Origin: Chryseobacterium sp. G0162
GTDB taxonomy: Bacteria > Bacteroidota > Bacteroidia > Flavobacteriales > Weeksellaceae
Assembly: GCF_003815715.1 (NCBI RefSeq)
Contig: NZ_CP033922.1
Location: forward strand, 3,954,001-4,018,000
Direction: 5' to 3'
DNA: 64,000 nucleotides
Below the pieces are notes generated by a model, which saw nothing but the letters and a program-made list of their open reading frames with translations, was not told the DNA's origin and ran no database searches. Positions within the stretch are counted from its first letter, which is position 1, and each line of letters begins with the position of its first letter. The translations under genes were made by a program, and so were the position numbers. Below, piece by piece: positions 53,003 through 60,879 of the stretch.

Positions 53003-53866
53003 TTATCTATTGGCATTCCTGAACTCTGAAGGAGATTGATCTTCCAATTTTGAAAACAAACGGCTAAAATAGGTATGGTCGTTGTATCCCAATTCGTAAG
53101 CAATTTCCTTTACGGTAAGGTGGGTAAACGCAAGTAGACGCTTGGCTTCAATTATAATTTCCTGATGGATCCAATGCTGAGCGGGTTTACCCGTCACTTC
53201 ACGGATTGCTTCTGTGAGATATCCCCTGGAGATATTTAATTTTTCTGCATATTCAGATGGACTTTTCATGGATTTGTAGCTTTGTCGAACCATGATTTTA
53301 AACTCCCGTGTCAATTGTAAAGAACGATTTTCATTACCAATCTGAGAAGAGTTTTCTTTTGAGTAAATTAAGGCGAATATCCCTATAAAAGAATGCAATA
53401 AGGATTGAATGACCAAAGAACCTTCTTTGGAGGCCTGCATCTCATCCTTATAAAAAGTATGAAGTATAGCAGCAGTACTACTAAGCTTTTCTACCCATAT
53501 TTTGTCCACTGTCAGAGGTTGTATTTCTTCCAGAGACTCCTCAAAAACGGAGCGTACGGTATCCGGAACCAAATCAGACTTTATCGCTACAAACCAACCG
53601 TTTACTTTGTCCATTAAAAGACCTTGATGCACCTGCCCAGGTAACACGCAGAAAATAGTAGCATTTTTAGCTTCAATGATATTGAAATCAACCATCATCT
53701 TTACATGCCCACTCTCCATGAAAGTAAAAATGTAATGGCTGTCGCGATGTATTCCTTTATCTATAAGAATATCCTCTGCATGATAGGTATTCCGGTCCAT
53801 CCTTTTTATATGGAAACGGTGCTTGGAAATATCACTTAAATCGTAAGTTGGAATGGAATGCTTCAT
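53003..53866 (-). CDS. AraC family transcriptional regulator
   Basis: The 287-residue protein has a cupin-like N-terminal domain and a C-terminal AraC HTH (about 180-285), ending with TVKEIAYELGYNDHTYFSRL and SPSEFRNANR. It precedes the siderophore-interacting gene on the same strand and is divergent from the operon at 54057. Iron- or siderophore-dependent control of the reductase is the simplest guess. Confidence 0.88.
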   Translation of the reverse strand: MKHSIPTYDLSDISKHRFHIKRMDRNTYHAEDILIDKGIHRDSHYIFTFMESGHVKMMVDFNIIEAKNATIFCVLPGQVHQGLLMDKVNGWFVAIKSDLVPDTVRSVFEESLEEIQPLTVDKIWVEKLSSTAAILHTFYKDEMQASKEGSLVIQSLLHSFIGIFALIYSKENSSQIGNENRSLQLTREFKIMVRQSYKSMKSPSEYAEKLNISRGYLTEAIREVTGKPAQHWIHQEIIIEAKRLLAFTHLTVKEIAYELGYNDHTYFSRLFSKLEDQSPSEFRNANR

Positions 53867-54056
53867 CTTTTAAGGGTTTCACAAAGCTACGAAATACCAG
53901 GTGATTTGATCTTGTTTTATAAAAAACAAAAGAATATTAACTTTCATTCAATTATATAGTATTTTACACTCAAATGTGATTTAAAATAGATATCAGTGCA
54001 TTTTTTTTGTAAATTTCAACTCATAAAATAATTATCATTCAAAAATATTTATTATC

Positions 54057-54770
54057 ATGACCACGGAAAACATCTTTGAAGCCTTGAGAACCTGGAAAAA
54101 CCTAGTCGATTCTTATACAATCGACAATGATGCGAATGGAGCCGAAATTTTGAATTATTTAAATCAAGGGACTCATTTCAGCGTTTCGGGAAAAGAAATT
54201 GAACAATGGAGAATGAATCTTGAAAAGGAAGATCTGAAAAGAATTCATGCTTACATGGGTATACATGAAAAGCAACTGAAGTTTTTTCTGATTGATTCTA
54301 AAAGTGATAAAGACGCCGATTTTAGTACCATTATCATGAAAGATTTTTTACGTGATTTTACAGAAGCGAAGATTGAAAGCAGCACTGATATGGTGGTGAA
54401 TCCTCTCCCTCCGATTACTGCTGAGTCTGCCATTAACCGTAACTTCAGATGGAATATGTTCGGTACAGCCTGGCTGCAGTCTCAGAAAGAGGAAGATTTT
54501 TTCCAGTTGGTCTCAATTCCTTTTTCAGATTATGAAAGAATGGGGATTGAAGGGGCGCAAACCTGTACCAGCTTTTTTGGGCTTACTGAAGATATGGAAA
54601 AGAAAGATTCGGATTTTCCTTACCATATAGAAATTATTACCGTAAAGAGCCTTGCGATTAGTCATATGAGTGAAACAGCGGAAAATTATTCTACTCCAAG
54701 ACCTCCGTTCAGCGTTGATACTCTCAATGATTATCAACTTTTGAAGCAAATCAATAGTGTTCTCGTATAA
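54057..54770 (+). CDS. Unknown soluble protein, first gene of the R-body-side operon
   Basis: The 237-residue protein has no signal peptide or membrane helix and no family I recognise. It starts MTTENIFEALRTWKNLVDSY and includes a helical first third and a mixed second part with ITAESAINRNFRWNMFGTAW. Its end overlaps the next gene by 14 bases. Linkage to a membrane protein, a histidine kinase and a response regulator suggests a signalling or accessory role, but this is context only. Confidence 0.55.
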   Translation: MTTENIFEALRTWKNLVDSYTIDNDANGAEILNYLNQGTHFSVSGKEIEQWRMNLEKEDLKRIHAYMGIHEKQLKFFLIDSKSDKDADFSTIIMKDFLRDFTEAKIESSTDMVVNPLPPITAESAINRNFRWNMFGTAWLQSQKEEDFFQLVSIPFSDYERMGIEGAQTCTSFFGLTEDMEKKDSDFPYHIEIITVKSLAISHMSETAENYSTPRPPFSVDTLNDYQLLKQINSVLV

Positions 54771-55401
54771 CAGCCTGTCCTTGTATCTTCAAATTATTAT
54801 TAATCTGGTCCTGCTGGTAGGATTGACCATGTTGATAAAAGAATGGGTAAAAACAAAACTTCCTGTGATGATACTTCTTTCAGGAGAGCTGATTCTGGAA
54901 CTGACGGACTTGATTGACCGGATGATGAAGTTCAATACCCTCAACACTTATAATTATGCATTGAGCCAGTTTTTTGGTTTGATGATTCTTACAGTGATCT
55001 ATAACAATTATTACATTCAGCTTTCCCGTGAAGTAAGATGGATTATCTATGGGTATGCTGGATTGGTTTTGATGGGGAATCTACTGTATGTACAAAATGA
55101 TATACGGGTTACTTTTTATTCCAATATTATAACCAGTATTATTATTTGCAGCTATGCAGCCTGCTATTTTATGAAGATCATCAGAGAAGGACGGGTAGAA
55201 AAGAACATGTTCATTGTTAATGTCATTGTTTTTTTATTTTTTTCTGTCGAATGCCTCATATCCACTGCGTTTAATTTTTTAATCAGCAACCATCTGAACT
55301 GGGTAGCGCCCATTTGGCTTTTTAGAGGCGTTTTATTATTGTCTTTTTATATTGCTTTTATTAATCTGGGATGTGGCGTTGGGAGAATCAGGATCAGATA
55401 G
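54757..55401 (+). CDS. Polytopic membrane protein (candidate sensor module)
   Basis: The 214-residue protein has six to seven hydrophobic segments and no known catalytic motif. The GTG start at 54757 overlaps the previous stop by 14 bases; it is the only start giving the first helix, but is unproven. Its end overlaps the histidine kinase start by 31 bases. The kinase itself has just one membrane helix, so this protein may supply the sensing part as a separate chain. Confidence 0.6.
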   Translation: MFSYNSLSLYLQIIINLVLLVGLTMLIKEWVKTKLPVMILLSGELILELTDLIDRMMKFNTLNTYNYALSQFFGLMILTVIYNNYYIQLSREVRWIIYGYAGLVLMGNLLYVQNDIRVTFYSNIITSIIICSYAACYFMKIIREGRVEKNMFIVNVIVFLFFSVECLISTAFNFLISNHLNWVAPIWLFRGVLLLSFYIAFINLGCGVGRIRIR

Positions 55402-56120
55402 TTATATGGATATGGATCGGTATTGGACTGTTTTTTTTAACAACGTTATTAATTACGCTATTGGTTATTAACTATTTAAAAAGCATAAAAAGAAATAAGA
55501 AGAAAGTTTCTCAGCTGGTCCGTAATACCCAAAAAGAATACTTGGAGAATATGCTGCTTCTACAGGAACAGGATCGGGAACGTCTGGCGGAAGAACTTCA
55601 TGATAATATTATTTCTCAGCTGAACCTTATTCGCTTGAATCTTAATGAAAAAAAGCCGGAAGAACTCAGCCGGGATTTAAAAAGGTCCATGCAGCTGATT
55701 CGTGAACTGTCACATAATCTTACGCCTCCGGATCTTAATGAGATTGATCTGGCAAATTTGCTTGAAGATTACCTTGAACAGATTAATAAAAATATAGAAG
55801 TAATTTTTCATGCTATTACGATAGGGATACCTATAAGTAACCTGGTAAAATTAAACCTTTTCCGAATTGTTCAGGAGCTTGTTACTAATATTCTGAAACA
55901 CGCTGAAGCAACCAGGATCGAGGTTTCATTGAGAATCTCTCTGAATTATCTGATGCTTACCATTGAAGACAATGGGAGAGGTTTCATCATAGGAAATCAA
56001 TCCGGAGGTATTGGCCTGAGGAATATTAAGTCGCGGGCACAAAAAATTAAAATCAATTATAAACTTAAAACACAGCCTGAAAAAGGAACAAAATTTATAG
56101 CCTGTATGGCCATCCAATAA
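55371..56120 (+). CDS. Histidine kinase, NarX/LiaS type
   Basis: The 249-residue kinase has one membrane helix (about 12-34), a HisKA_3 dimerisation helix with phosphoacceptor His77 (LAEELHDNIISQLN) and an HATPase domain with N-box QELVTNILKHAEA and G-box DNGRGF. It has no periplasmic sensing domain. It is coupled by a 31-base overlap to the membrane protein before it, and its response regulator follows after 7 bases. Confidence 0.88.
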   Translation: MWRWENQDQIVIWIWIGIGLFFLTTLLITLLVINYLKSIKRNKKKVSQLVRNTQKEYLENMLLLQEQDRERLAEELHDNIISQLNLIRLNLNEKKPEELSRDLKRSMQLIRELSHNLTPPDLNEIDLANLLEDYLEQINKNIEVIFHAITIGIPISNLVKLNLFRIVQELVTNILKHAEATRIEVSLRISLNYLMLTIEDNGRGFIIGNQSGGIGLRNIKSRAQKIKINYKLKTQPEKGTKFIACMAIQ

Positions 56121-56127
56121 AATAAAC

Positions 56128-56805
56128 ATGGAACACTCAAAAATTAAAATTGGCATTGTAGATGATGACCTGCTGTTTGTACAGCTTTTAAAAAATTATA
56201 TTGAAACTAATGGGGATTATCAAGTTATCCTTACATCAACCGGTGGAAATCAGTATCTCACTGAGGAGGAGGCTGTCCCGGATATCTTGATTCTGGATTT
56301 AAAGATGGCCAACGGGGATGGGCTTGAAGTGATGGCCGCCTTGTCAAAAAAAGAGATTGAAACCAGGATTATAGTGCTTTCCAGCTTCTACAGACGTTCT
56401 TTTATGGGACAGATGCTTAAAATGGGAGCTCATGCTTTTTTATCCAAAGAAATTGAACTGGAGGAACTGTTAGTGGTTATCAACACTGTTTACAATACCG
56501 GACATTATTTCTCCAACGAACAGATTGATGTCATGCGGAATCAGTTTTCCAATAAACTTCCGGAGTTTCATGCTTTTTCGAAAAATGAACTAACCGATAG
56601 GGAAATTGATGTTTTACGATTGGTTTGCCAGCAGCTAAGCACTAAGGAAATTGCAGATTCCCTTTTTATTTCCCCAAAAACGGTCGAAACCCATAAGACC
56701 AATCTCATGATTAAAACAGGAGTGAAAAATATGGCCGGATTGGTAATATATGCCATACAGAATAACATCATTGATGCCAATGAAATCGTATTGTTTGATA
56801 AATAA
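56128..56805 (+). CDS. NarL/LuxR family response regulator
   Basis: The 225-residue protein has a receiver domain with Asp57 (ILILDLKMANG) and acidic pocket Asp12-Asp13, and a LuxR-type HTH at about 156-205 (LTDREIDVLRLVCQQLSTKE then SPKTVETHKTNL). It is the natural partner of the histidine kinase before it. It converges on the tandem reb genes; control of these is inferred from position. Confidence 0.92.
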   Translation: MEHSKIKIGIVDDDLLFVQLLKNYIETNGDYQVILTSTGGNQYLTEEEAVPDILILDLKMANGDGLEVMAALSKKEIETRIIVLSSFYRRSFMGQMLKMGAHAFLSKEIELEELLVVINTVYNTGHYFSNEQIDVMRNQFSNKLPEFHAFSKNELTDREIDVLRLVCQQLSTKEIADSLFISPKTVETHKTNLMIKTGVKNMAGLVIYAIQNNIIDANEIVLFDK

Positions 56806-56814
56806 CCATAAAGA

Positions 56815-56844
56815 ATCAGGGAGCACATTAATGCACTCCCTGAT
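56815..56844. terminator. Hairpin between regulator operon and reb array
   Basis: ATCAGGGAG (56815-56823) pairs perfectly with CTCCCTGAT (56836-56844). There is no long T-run on the plus strand. It probably ends one or both of the convergent transcripts. Confidence 0.55.
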
Positions 56845-56872
56845 CACAAGAAATCTAAAAAACACACTATAA

Positions 56873-57151
56873 TTAAGGATTTAATACTTTAGCAATAGAG
56901 ACTGCGTCGGCTAAAGTATCCAGGCTGTAGATCTGAATTACCCCTTGTGTAGTGGCTGCCTGACCTAAAATATTCTGCTGGTTTTGTGCATTCACCGCAT
57001 TTTCAAACATAATTCCAGTAGAATGTGCTGCGGATTGATACACATTACTGAGTGCCATTGCAGGAGATTCTGCGACTACTTTTACGTTAGACTGCGTTAC
57101 TGCGTCTGTGATTTGCTCGTTTACTGTTGTTCCGGTTTTTTCGTTAGCCAT
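56873..57151 (-). CDS. RebB family R-body protein (array copy 1)
   Basis: The 92-residue protein belongs to the RebB family (R-body, 'killing trait' domain), recognised by NEQITDAVTQSNVKVV, AESPAMALSNVYQSAAHSTG and IMFENAV. RebB proteins build the coiled R-body ribbons of Caedibacter. There is no signal peptide or Cys. It is the 3'-most member of a six-gene array and differs from copies 2-4 by Thr6, Ala55, Gly63 and a GVIQ near the end. The structural role is inferred from the family. Confidence 0.85.
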   Translation of the reverse strand: MANEKTGTTVNEQITDAVTQSNVKVVAESPAMALSNVYQSAAHSTGIMFENAVNAQNQQNILGQAATTQGVIQIYSLDTLADAVSIAKVLNP

Positions 57152-57178
57152 AATAATGATTGTTTATTTGGGGTTAAA

Positions 57179-57201
57179 AACAACCGGATTTTCCGGTTGT
57201 T
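57179..57201 (-). terminator. Intercistronic hairpin between reb copies 2 and 1
   Basis: AACAACCGG and CCGGTTGTT form a perfect stem; on the minus strand TTTTT follows the stem. It lies before copy 1 and after copy 2 in transcription order and may act as an attenuator or processing site. Confidence 0.7.
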
Positions 57202-57235
57202 TGGATAATGAAATTTTGCTTTTAACAAAAATGAA

Positions 57236-57514
57236 TTACGGATTAAGGATCTTAGCCATTGAAACCGCATCAGCGATAGTGTCCAGACTGTAGATCTGAG
57301 AAATTCCCTGGGTGGTAGCTGCCTGGGTAACTATGTTTTGTTGGTTCTGAGAATTCACTGCATTTTCAAACATAATTCCTGTAGAGTGTGCAGCAGATTG
57401 ATACACGTTACTTAATGCCATTGCAGGTGATTCTGCGACTACTTTTACGTTAGATTGCGTTACTGCGTCTGTGATTTGTTCGTTTACTGTTGTTCCAGCT
57501 TTTTCGTTTGCCAT
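57236..57514 (-). CDS. RebB family R-body protein (array copy 2)
   Basis: A 92-residue RebB-family protein with MANEKAGTTVNEQITDAV and AHSTGIMFENAVNSQNQQ. It differs from copy 3 at only four positions, all conservative (Val61, Met86, Lys88, Ile89). The gene start is exactly 364 bases from copy 3, and the leader bases are nearly identical, indicating a recent tandem duplication. Confidence 0.85.
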   Translation of the reverse strand: MANEKAGTTVNEQITDAVTQSNVKVVAESPAMALSNVYQSAAHSTGIMFENAVNSQNQQNIVTQAATTQGISQIYSLDTIADAVSMAKILNP

Positions 57515-57541
57515 GATGATTATTGTTTATTGGGGTTTAAA

Positions 57542-57564
57542 AACAGCCGGCTTTTCCGGCTGTT
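57542..57564 (-). terminator. Intercistronic hairpin between reb copies 3 and 2, with compensatory change
   Basis: AACAGCCGG and CCGGCTGTT pair perfectly. Compared with the other hairpins the A-T pair at the fifth stem position has become G-C through changes in both arms. This compensatory substitution suggests the fold itself is selected. A T-run follows on the minus strand. Confidence 0.75.
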
Positions 57565-57599
57565 CGGATAAATGATATTTGCTGATTGCAAAAAATGGA

Positions 57600-57878
57600 T
57601 TACGGATTAAGGACTCTAGCGATAGAAACCGCATCTGCAATGGTATCCAGACTATAGATCTGAGAAATTCCTTGGGTAGTTGCAGCTTGCGTTAAAATAT
57701 TTTGTTGGTTTTGTGAATTGACTGCATTTTCAAACATGATTCCTGTAGAGTGTGCAGCAGATTGATACACATTACTTAATGCCATTGCAGGTGATTCTGC
57801 GACTACTTTTACGTTGGATTGCGTTACTGCGTCTGTGATTTGTTCGTTTACTGTTGTTCCAGCTTTTTCGTTTGCCAT
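57600..57878 (-). CDS. RebB family R-body protein (array copy 3)
   Basis: A 92-residue RebB-family protein that differs from copy 4 at two residues only (Met32 instead of Val, Arg88 instead of Lys). It shares the core QITDAVTQSNVKVVAESP and STGIM (44-48) and the C-terminal QIYSLDTIADAVSIA. Copies 2, 3 and 4 are spaced exactly 364 bases apart. Confidence 0.85.
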   Translation of the reverse strand: MANEKAGTTVNEQITDAVTQSNVKVVAESPAMALSNVYQSAAHSTGIMFENAVNSQNQQNILTQAATTQGISQIYSLDTIADAVSIARVLNP

Positions 57879-57905
57879 GATAATTATTGTTTATTGGGGT
57901 TTAAA

Positions 57906-57928
57906 AACAACCGGCTTTTCCGGTTGTT
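57906..57928 (-). terminator. Intercistronic hairpin between reb copies 4 and 3
   Basis: AACAACCGG (57906-57914) and CCGGTTGTT (57920-57928) form a perfect 9-bp stem with T-run following on the minus strand. Confidence 0.7.
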
Positions 57929-57963
57929 CGGATAAATGATATTTGCTGATTGCAAAAAATGGA

Positions 57964-58242
57964 TTACGGATTAAGGACTTTAGCGATAGAAACCGCATCT
58001 GCAATGGTATCCAGACTGTAGATCTGAGAAATTCCTTGGGTAGTTGCAGCTTGCGTTAAAATATTTTGTTGGTTTTGTGAATTCACCGCATTTTCAAACA
58101 TGATTCCTGTAGAATGCGCTGCAGATTGATACACGTTACTTAAAGCTACAGCAGGAGATTCTGCGACTACTTTTACGTTAGATTGTGTTACTGCATCTGT
58201 GATTTGTTCGTTTACTGTTGTTCCAGCTTTTTCGTTTGCCAT
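57964..58242 (-). CDS. RebB family R-body protein (array copy 4)
   Basis: A 92-residue RebB-family protein nearly identical to copy 3. Val32 replaces Met in the ESPAVALSNV segment. The gene is preceded by the same ATAAACAATA-type leader seen before copies 2, 3 and 5. With six similar subunits, the ribbon could be a mixed polymer or expression could be dosage-driven; both are inference. Confidence 0.85.
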   Translation of the reverse strand: MANEKAGTTVNEQITDAVTQSNVKVVAESPAVALSNVYQSAAHSTGIMFENAVNSQNQQNILTQAATTQGISQIYSLDTIADAVSIAKVLNP

Positions 58243-58270
58243 AATGATTATTGTTTATTTGAGTTTAAAA

Positions 58271-58293
58271 AACAACCGGCTTTTCCGGTGGTT
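58271..58293 (-). terminator. Intercistronic hairpin between reb copies 5 and 4
   Basis: AACAACCGG (58271-58279) pairs with CCGGTGGTT (58285-58293) with one mismatch. On the minus strand a T-run follows. Confidence 0.6.
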
Positions 58294-58324
58294 AGAATGA
58301 TATTCTGCTTTTTGCAAAAATGAA

Positions 58325-58582
58325 TTACGGGTTGAGGATTTTAGCAATAGAAATCGCATCAGCGATGGTGTCTTTGCTGTAAATTTGAGTGACCCCCTGC
58401 GTTGTTGCTGCCTGGGTTAAGATATTATGCTGATTTTGAGCATTAATTGCATTTTCAAACATAATTCCTGTAGAATGGGCAGCTGTTTGATACACGTTAC
58501 TTAAAGCGATTGCAGGAGATTCTGCGACTACTTTTACATTGGATTGCGTTACTGCGTCTGTGATTTGTCCGTTTACTGACAT
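58325..58582 (-). CDS. RebB family R-body protein (array copy 5, short N-terminus)
   Basis: The 85-residue protein lacks the NEKAGTT lead of copies 1-4 and starts MSVNGQITDAVTQSNVKV. It carries several changes (Ile for Met in SPAIALSNVYQ, Thr in YQTAAHSTG, Lys in QIYSKDTIADAISIA), so it is an older duplicate or a specialised subunit. Confidence 0.85.
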   Translation of the reverse strand: MSVNGQITDAVTQSNVKVVAESPAIALSNVYQTAAHSTGIMFENAINAQNQHNILTQAATTQGVTQIYSKDTIADAISIAKILNP

Positions 58583-58604
58583 AATGATTATTGTTTATGG
58601 GTTA

Positions 58605-58628
58605 GAGACAACCGGATTTTCCGGCTGA
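58605..58628 (-). terminator. Weak intercistronic hairpin between reb copies 6 and 5
   Basis: CAACCGGA and TCCGGCTG pair with one mismatch. The stem is shorter than in the other spacers and the T-run is missing, so it may be a decayed version. Confidence 0.4.
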
Positions 58629-58654
58629 GAGAATAAATTTTTGATCTAAAAACA

Positions 58655-58915
58655 TTAAGGTCTTAGAATCTTAGCAATAGAAACCGCATCTGCTACCGTA
58701 TCCAGGCTATAGATCTGCAGAATTCCCTGAGTGGTTGCTGCCTGACCTAAGATATTTTGTTGGTTCTGATTTGTCACCGCATTTTCAAACATAATACCTG
58801 TTGAATGTGCGGCAGATTGATATACATTGCTTAAAGCCATTGCAGGAGATTCTCCCACTACTTTTACGTTGGACTGCGTTACTGCGTCTGTGATTTGTTC
58901 ATTGACTGTTGCCAT
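58655..58915 (-). CDS. RebB family R-body protein (array copy 6, first transcribed)
   Basis: The 86-residue protein starts MATVNEQITDAVTQSNVKVV and reads GESPAMALSN, with NAVTNQNQQN and ends AVSIAKILRP. It is the first gene of the array in transcription order and the most different in the middle region. A 479-base gap upstream should hold the array's promoter. No TAnnTTTG box is evident there, so the promoter type is unclear. Confidence 0.85.
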   Translation of the reverse strand: MATVNEQITDAVTQSNVKVVGESPAMALSNVYQSAAHSTGIMFENAVTNQNQQNILGQAATTQGILQIYSLDTVADAVSIAKILRP

Positions 58916-59394
58916 AGTTGTGATTGTTTTTTTTGAGATTTGATCTCGGTTAATAATTATTAAGGTTTTCTATTATATTTTTAAACCCACAACAGATCCT
59001 GCAGATGAAATAGATTTCAAAGGCATTGATATAGACTGTTAATTGATGATTAGATCTGAAGGGTGATTCTCATTACAATGGTTGAAACCATTACCTGTAA
59101 AATCTGTGGGGTTTAAAGCATATTTTTTTAAGCTCAACATGCAAAGAGTCATGTTGAAAAAAGGATGCGGCTGCCATTTTTAATATCTGTCTTAAAAATG
59201 AATTCCTGTGATACATTTGCTGGCAATGTTAGTTTCCTTTGGGCTGGAAAATGGATTCTGAATGATTGCTTTTGAGATTGACAGCATCTGAAGACGGTGC
59301 AAAAATTGACGTTGACCTGATTGTATATATGGATAGCACCGGATCTTATGATTACAGGAAAATAAACCGCATCCGTAGTATTAAAAAATTGGGA
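58916..59394. other. Non-coding gap between the two reb operons
   Basis: The 479-base gap contains two palindromes, AATGGTT-GA-AACCATT (59077-59092) and TCAACATG-8-CATGTTGA (59134-59157), and GAGATTTGATCTC-type symmetry near the array start (about 58934-58948). A plus-strand open stretch at about 59263-59419 (including DVDLIVYMDSTGSYDYRKIN) reads like protein but lacks a proper start and may be a gene remnant. Otherwise nothing is seen. Confidence 0.45.
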
Positions 59395-59622
59395 TTACAA
59401 TTTTCCTTTTTTTAAAATTTCCAATTCTCTGTATTTCAGTTTTCCGGAACTCATTTTTTTCATTCCCATGACATAATTGGTCATTCCCATCATAGAGTCC
59501 CTTTGCTGGTTCAATACAGAATTGATCTGCATTAATCCTGTAGAATGGGCACTTACCTGTGCAGAAATAGCCTGAGGTACAGCGGTGGACATTCCTGTGA
59601 TTATTGTATTGATTTCGTTCAT
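59395..59622 (-). CDS. Short Reb-like protein
   Basis: The 75-residue protein begins MNEINTIITGMSTAVPQAIS and contains AHSTGLMQINSVLNQQRDSM, the same AHSTG-M motif as the RebB array (there AHSTGIMFENAV). It is shorter at the C-terminus and ends in a Lys-rich tail (LEILKKGKL). It probably belongs to the same structure as a divergent subunit. It is the last gene of the upstream reb operon, 23 bases after its neighbour. Confidence 0.65.
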   Translation of the reverse strand: MNEINTIITGMSTAVPQAISAQVSAHSTGLMQINSVLNQQRDSMMGMTNYVMGMKKMSSGKLKYRELEILKKGKL

Positions 59623-59645
59623 AATTACTATTGATGTTTGAAGAT

Positions 59646-60026
59646 TTATGGACGGATATTACCAAACCTTGCATTCAGTTTATTCATCCTGTCCACGATT
59701 TTTATCTCTTTCTGTCTTAATTTTGCTGTTGAGGCTTCCTGAAGCTTTTTCAATTGTTCTTCATAATTCATGGAAGGTACTTCAGTAGGAGTTGTTGCTA
59801 CCGGAGCAGGAGCCGCTTCCTGCTGTTTAACAGCTTCTTCGAGCTTTCCAAGCAAAGGGGCCAGTGATTTCATGGTCTCTTTGATCGCTTTTTCTTTAAT
59901 ATAATTAACGATTTCGTCTTCATGCCTCAAAACAAAAGGCATAATCTCTTCCTGAACCATCTCAGGTTCAGTTACTGCTGCGGGCCGTTGAGGCACAGGA
60001 GTCTTTTTGGGAACTTTTCTATTCAT
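59646..60026 (-). CDS. Proline-rich, coiled-coil protein of the reb operon
   Basis: I chose the ATG at 60026 (MNRKVPKKTPVPQRPAAVTE); an upstream start would extend into the previous gene. The 126-residue protein has a Pro-rich lead, a helix (EEIMPFVLRHEDEIVNYIKE), a Pro/Ala/Thr linker (AAPAPVATTPTEVPS) and a C-terminal coiled coil (YEEQLKKLQEASTAKLRQKE). No family is known. It may be a cap or scaffold for the Reb polymer; this is inference from context. Confidence 0.6.
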   Translation of the reverse strand: MNRKVPKKTPVPQRPAAVTEPEMVQEEIMPFVLRHEDEIVNYIKEKAIKETMKSLAPLLGKLEEAVKQQEAAPAPVATTPTEVPSMNYEEQLKKLQEASTAKLRQKEIKIVDRMNKLNARFGNIRP

Positions 60027-60054
60027 AAGAGTGTCTTTTATGATTGAAAGAGAA

Positions 60055-60879
60055 TTACAGTAAATAATTAATGAATGCTGCCGCCGCTCTCCAATCCCGA
60101 TTGAGATCCTGAATAACAGTATATCCAACTGCTTCCAGTGCAATACACGCCGAAATAGCATTAGCTGAAAGCATTTCTTTTAACTGATTTTGAGGAAGCG
60201 TTAGAATATAATCACTCTGAAAGTAAGAATTTTTAGGATGGTTCTCAGTCGCTTCGTTCGCTATAATACTTAGAATTTGCTGAAAATAGTGGGCAATCAG
60301 CCTCGAAACCTGAAATTCCAGTTCCCTTTTCAATTCTACAGTTTGCTCGGGAGTAATTAAATCTGAAACCGCTGATACATCCACATCATGTACAGAATAT
60401 AAGGCTTCTCCTGTATCAGAGGGAGTAATCGTAATATCCGTTTTGAGGATCCATTTTGCTTTTTCAAGATTGATGGTAAGTAATTTTGAATCAGATTCCG
60501 GAGCTGCAATATCACTGAGCGCAGTAAGAGGGAGGATTCTTACATTACAGTAAAAAGATTTGGGATCATCCAGTTTTATCATGACAACAGCTATCCCTGT
60601 AGATTTTTCTTTGGGCTCTACTACAAAACATTGATAGTTAGTATACTTCCTGAGGCTTTTACAATTCACCAATCTTACCGTGGGCTGAATGTTGATGTCT
60701 GATGTCTGGAGATTGAATACAAAACGATCTGCATTATTTTCAGTTCTTTTGTGATCTGTACTTTTTGTATCCAGATAAGAATTATCATGAGCCCTGGTCA
60801 GATAAAGACGTTCATTTAAATCACTTAAACTGGCTAGATTTAAAATTTTAGCAGGTTTGGTTACTGAGGAATAATTCAT
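60055..60879 (-). CDS. Unknown 274-residue protein of the reb operon
   Basis: The protein has no signal peptide or membrane helix. It has a beta-rich first half (NADRFVFNLQTSDINIQPTV, FYCNVRILPLTALSD) and a helical second half (ELKRELEFQVSRLIAHYFQQ and QLKEMLSANAISACIALEAV). No family is recognised. The start overlaps the stop of a 57-residue gene as ATGA, so the two are translationally coupled. It is the largest product of the operon and a candidate assembly factor. Confidence 0.6.
   Translation of the reverse strand: MNYSSVTKPAKILNLASLSDLNERLYLTRAHDNSYLDTKSTDHKRTENNADRFVFNLQTSDINIQPTVRLVNCKSLRKYTNYQCFVVEPKEKSTGIAVVMIKLDDPKSFYCNVRILPLTALSDIAAPESDSKLLTINLEKAKWILKTDITITPSDTGEALYSVHDVDVSAVSDLITPEQTVELKRELEFQVSRLIAHYFQQILSIIANEATENHPKNSYFQSDYILTLPQNQLKEMLSANAISACIALEAVGYTVIQDLNRDWRAAAAFINYLL

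Noticed and set aside
56873..58915. CRISPR-like or satellite array
   Set aside because: The 364-base repeats are whole genes with conserved reading frames and synonymous changes, not short spacers and repeats.
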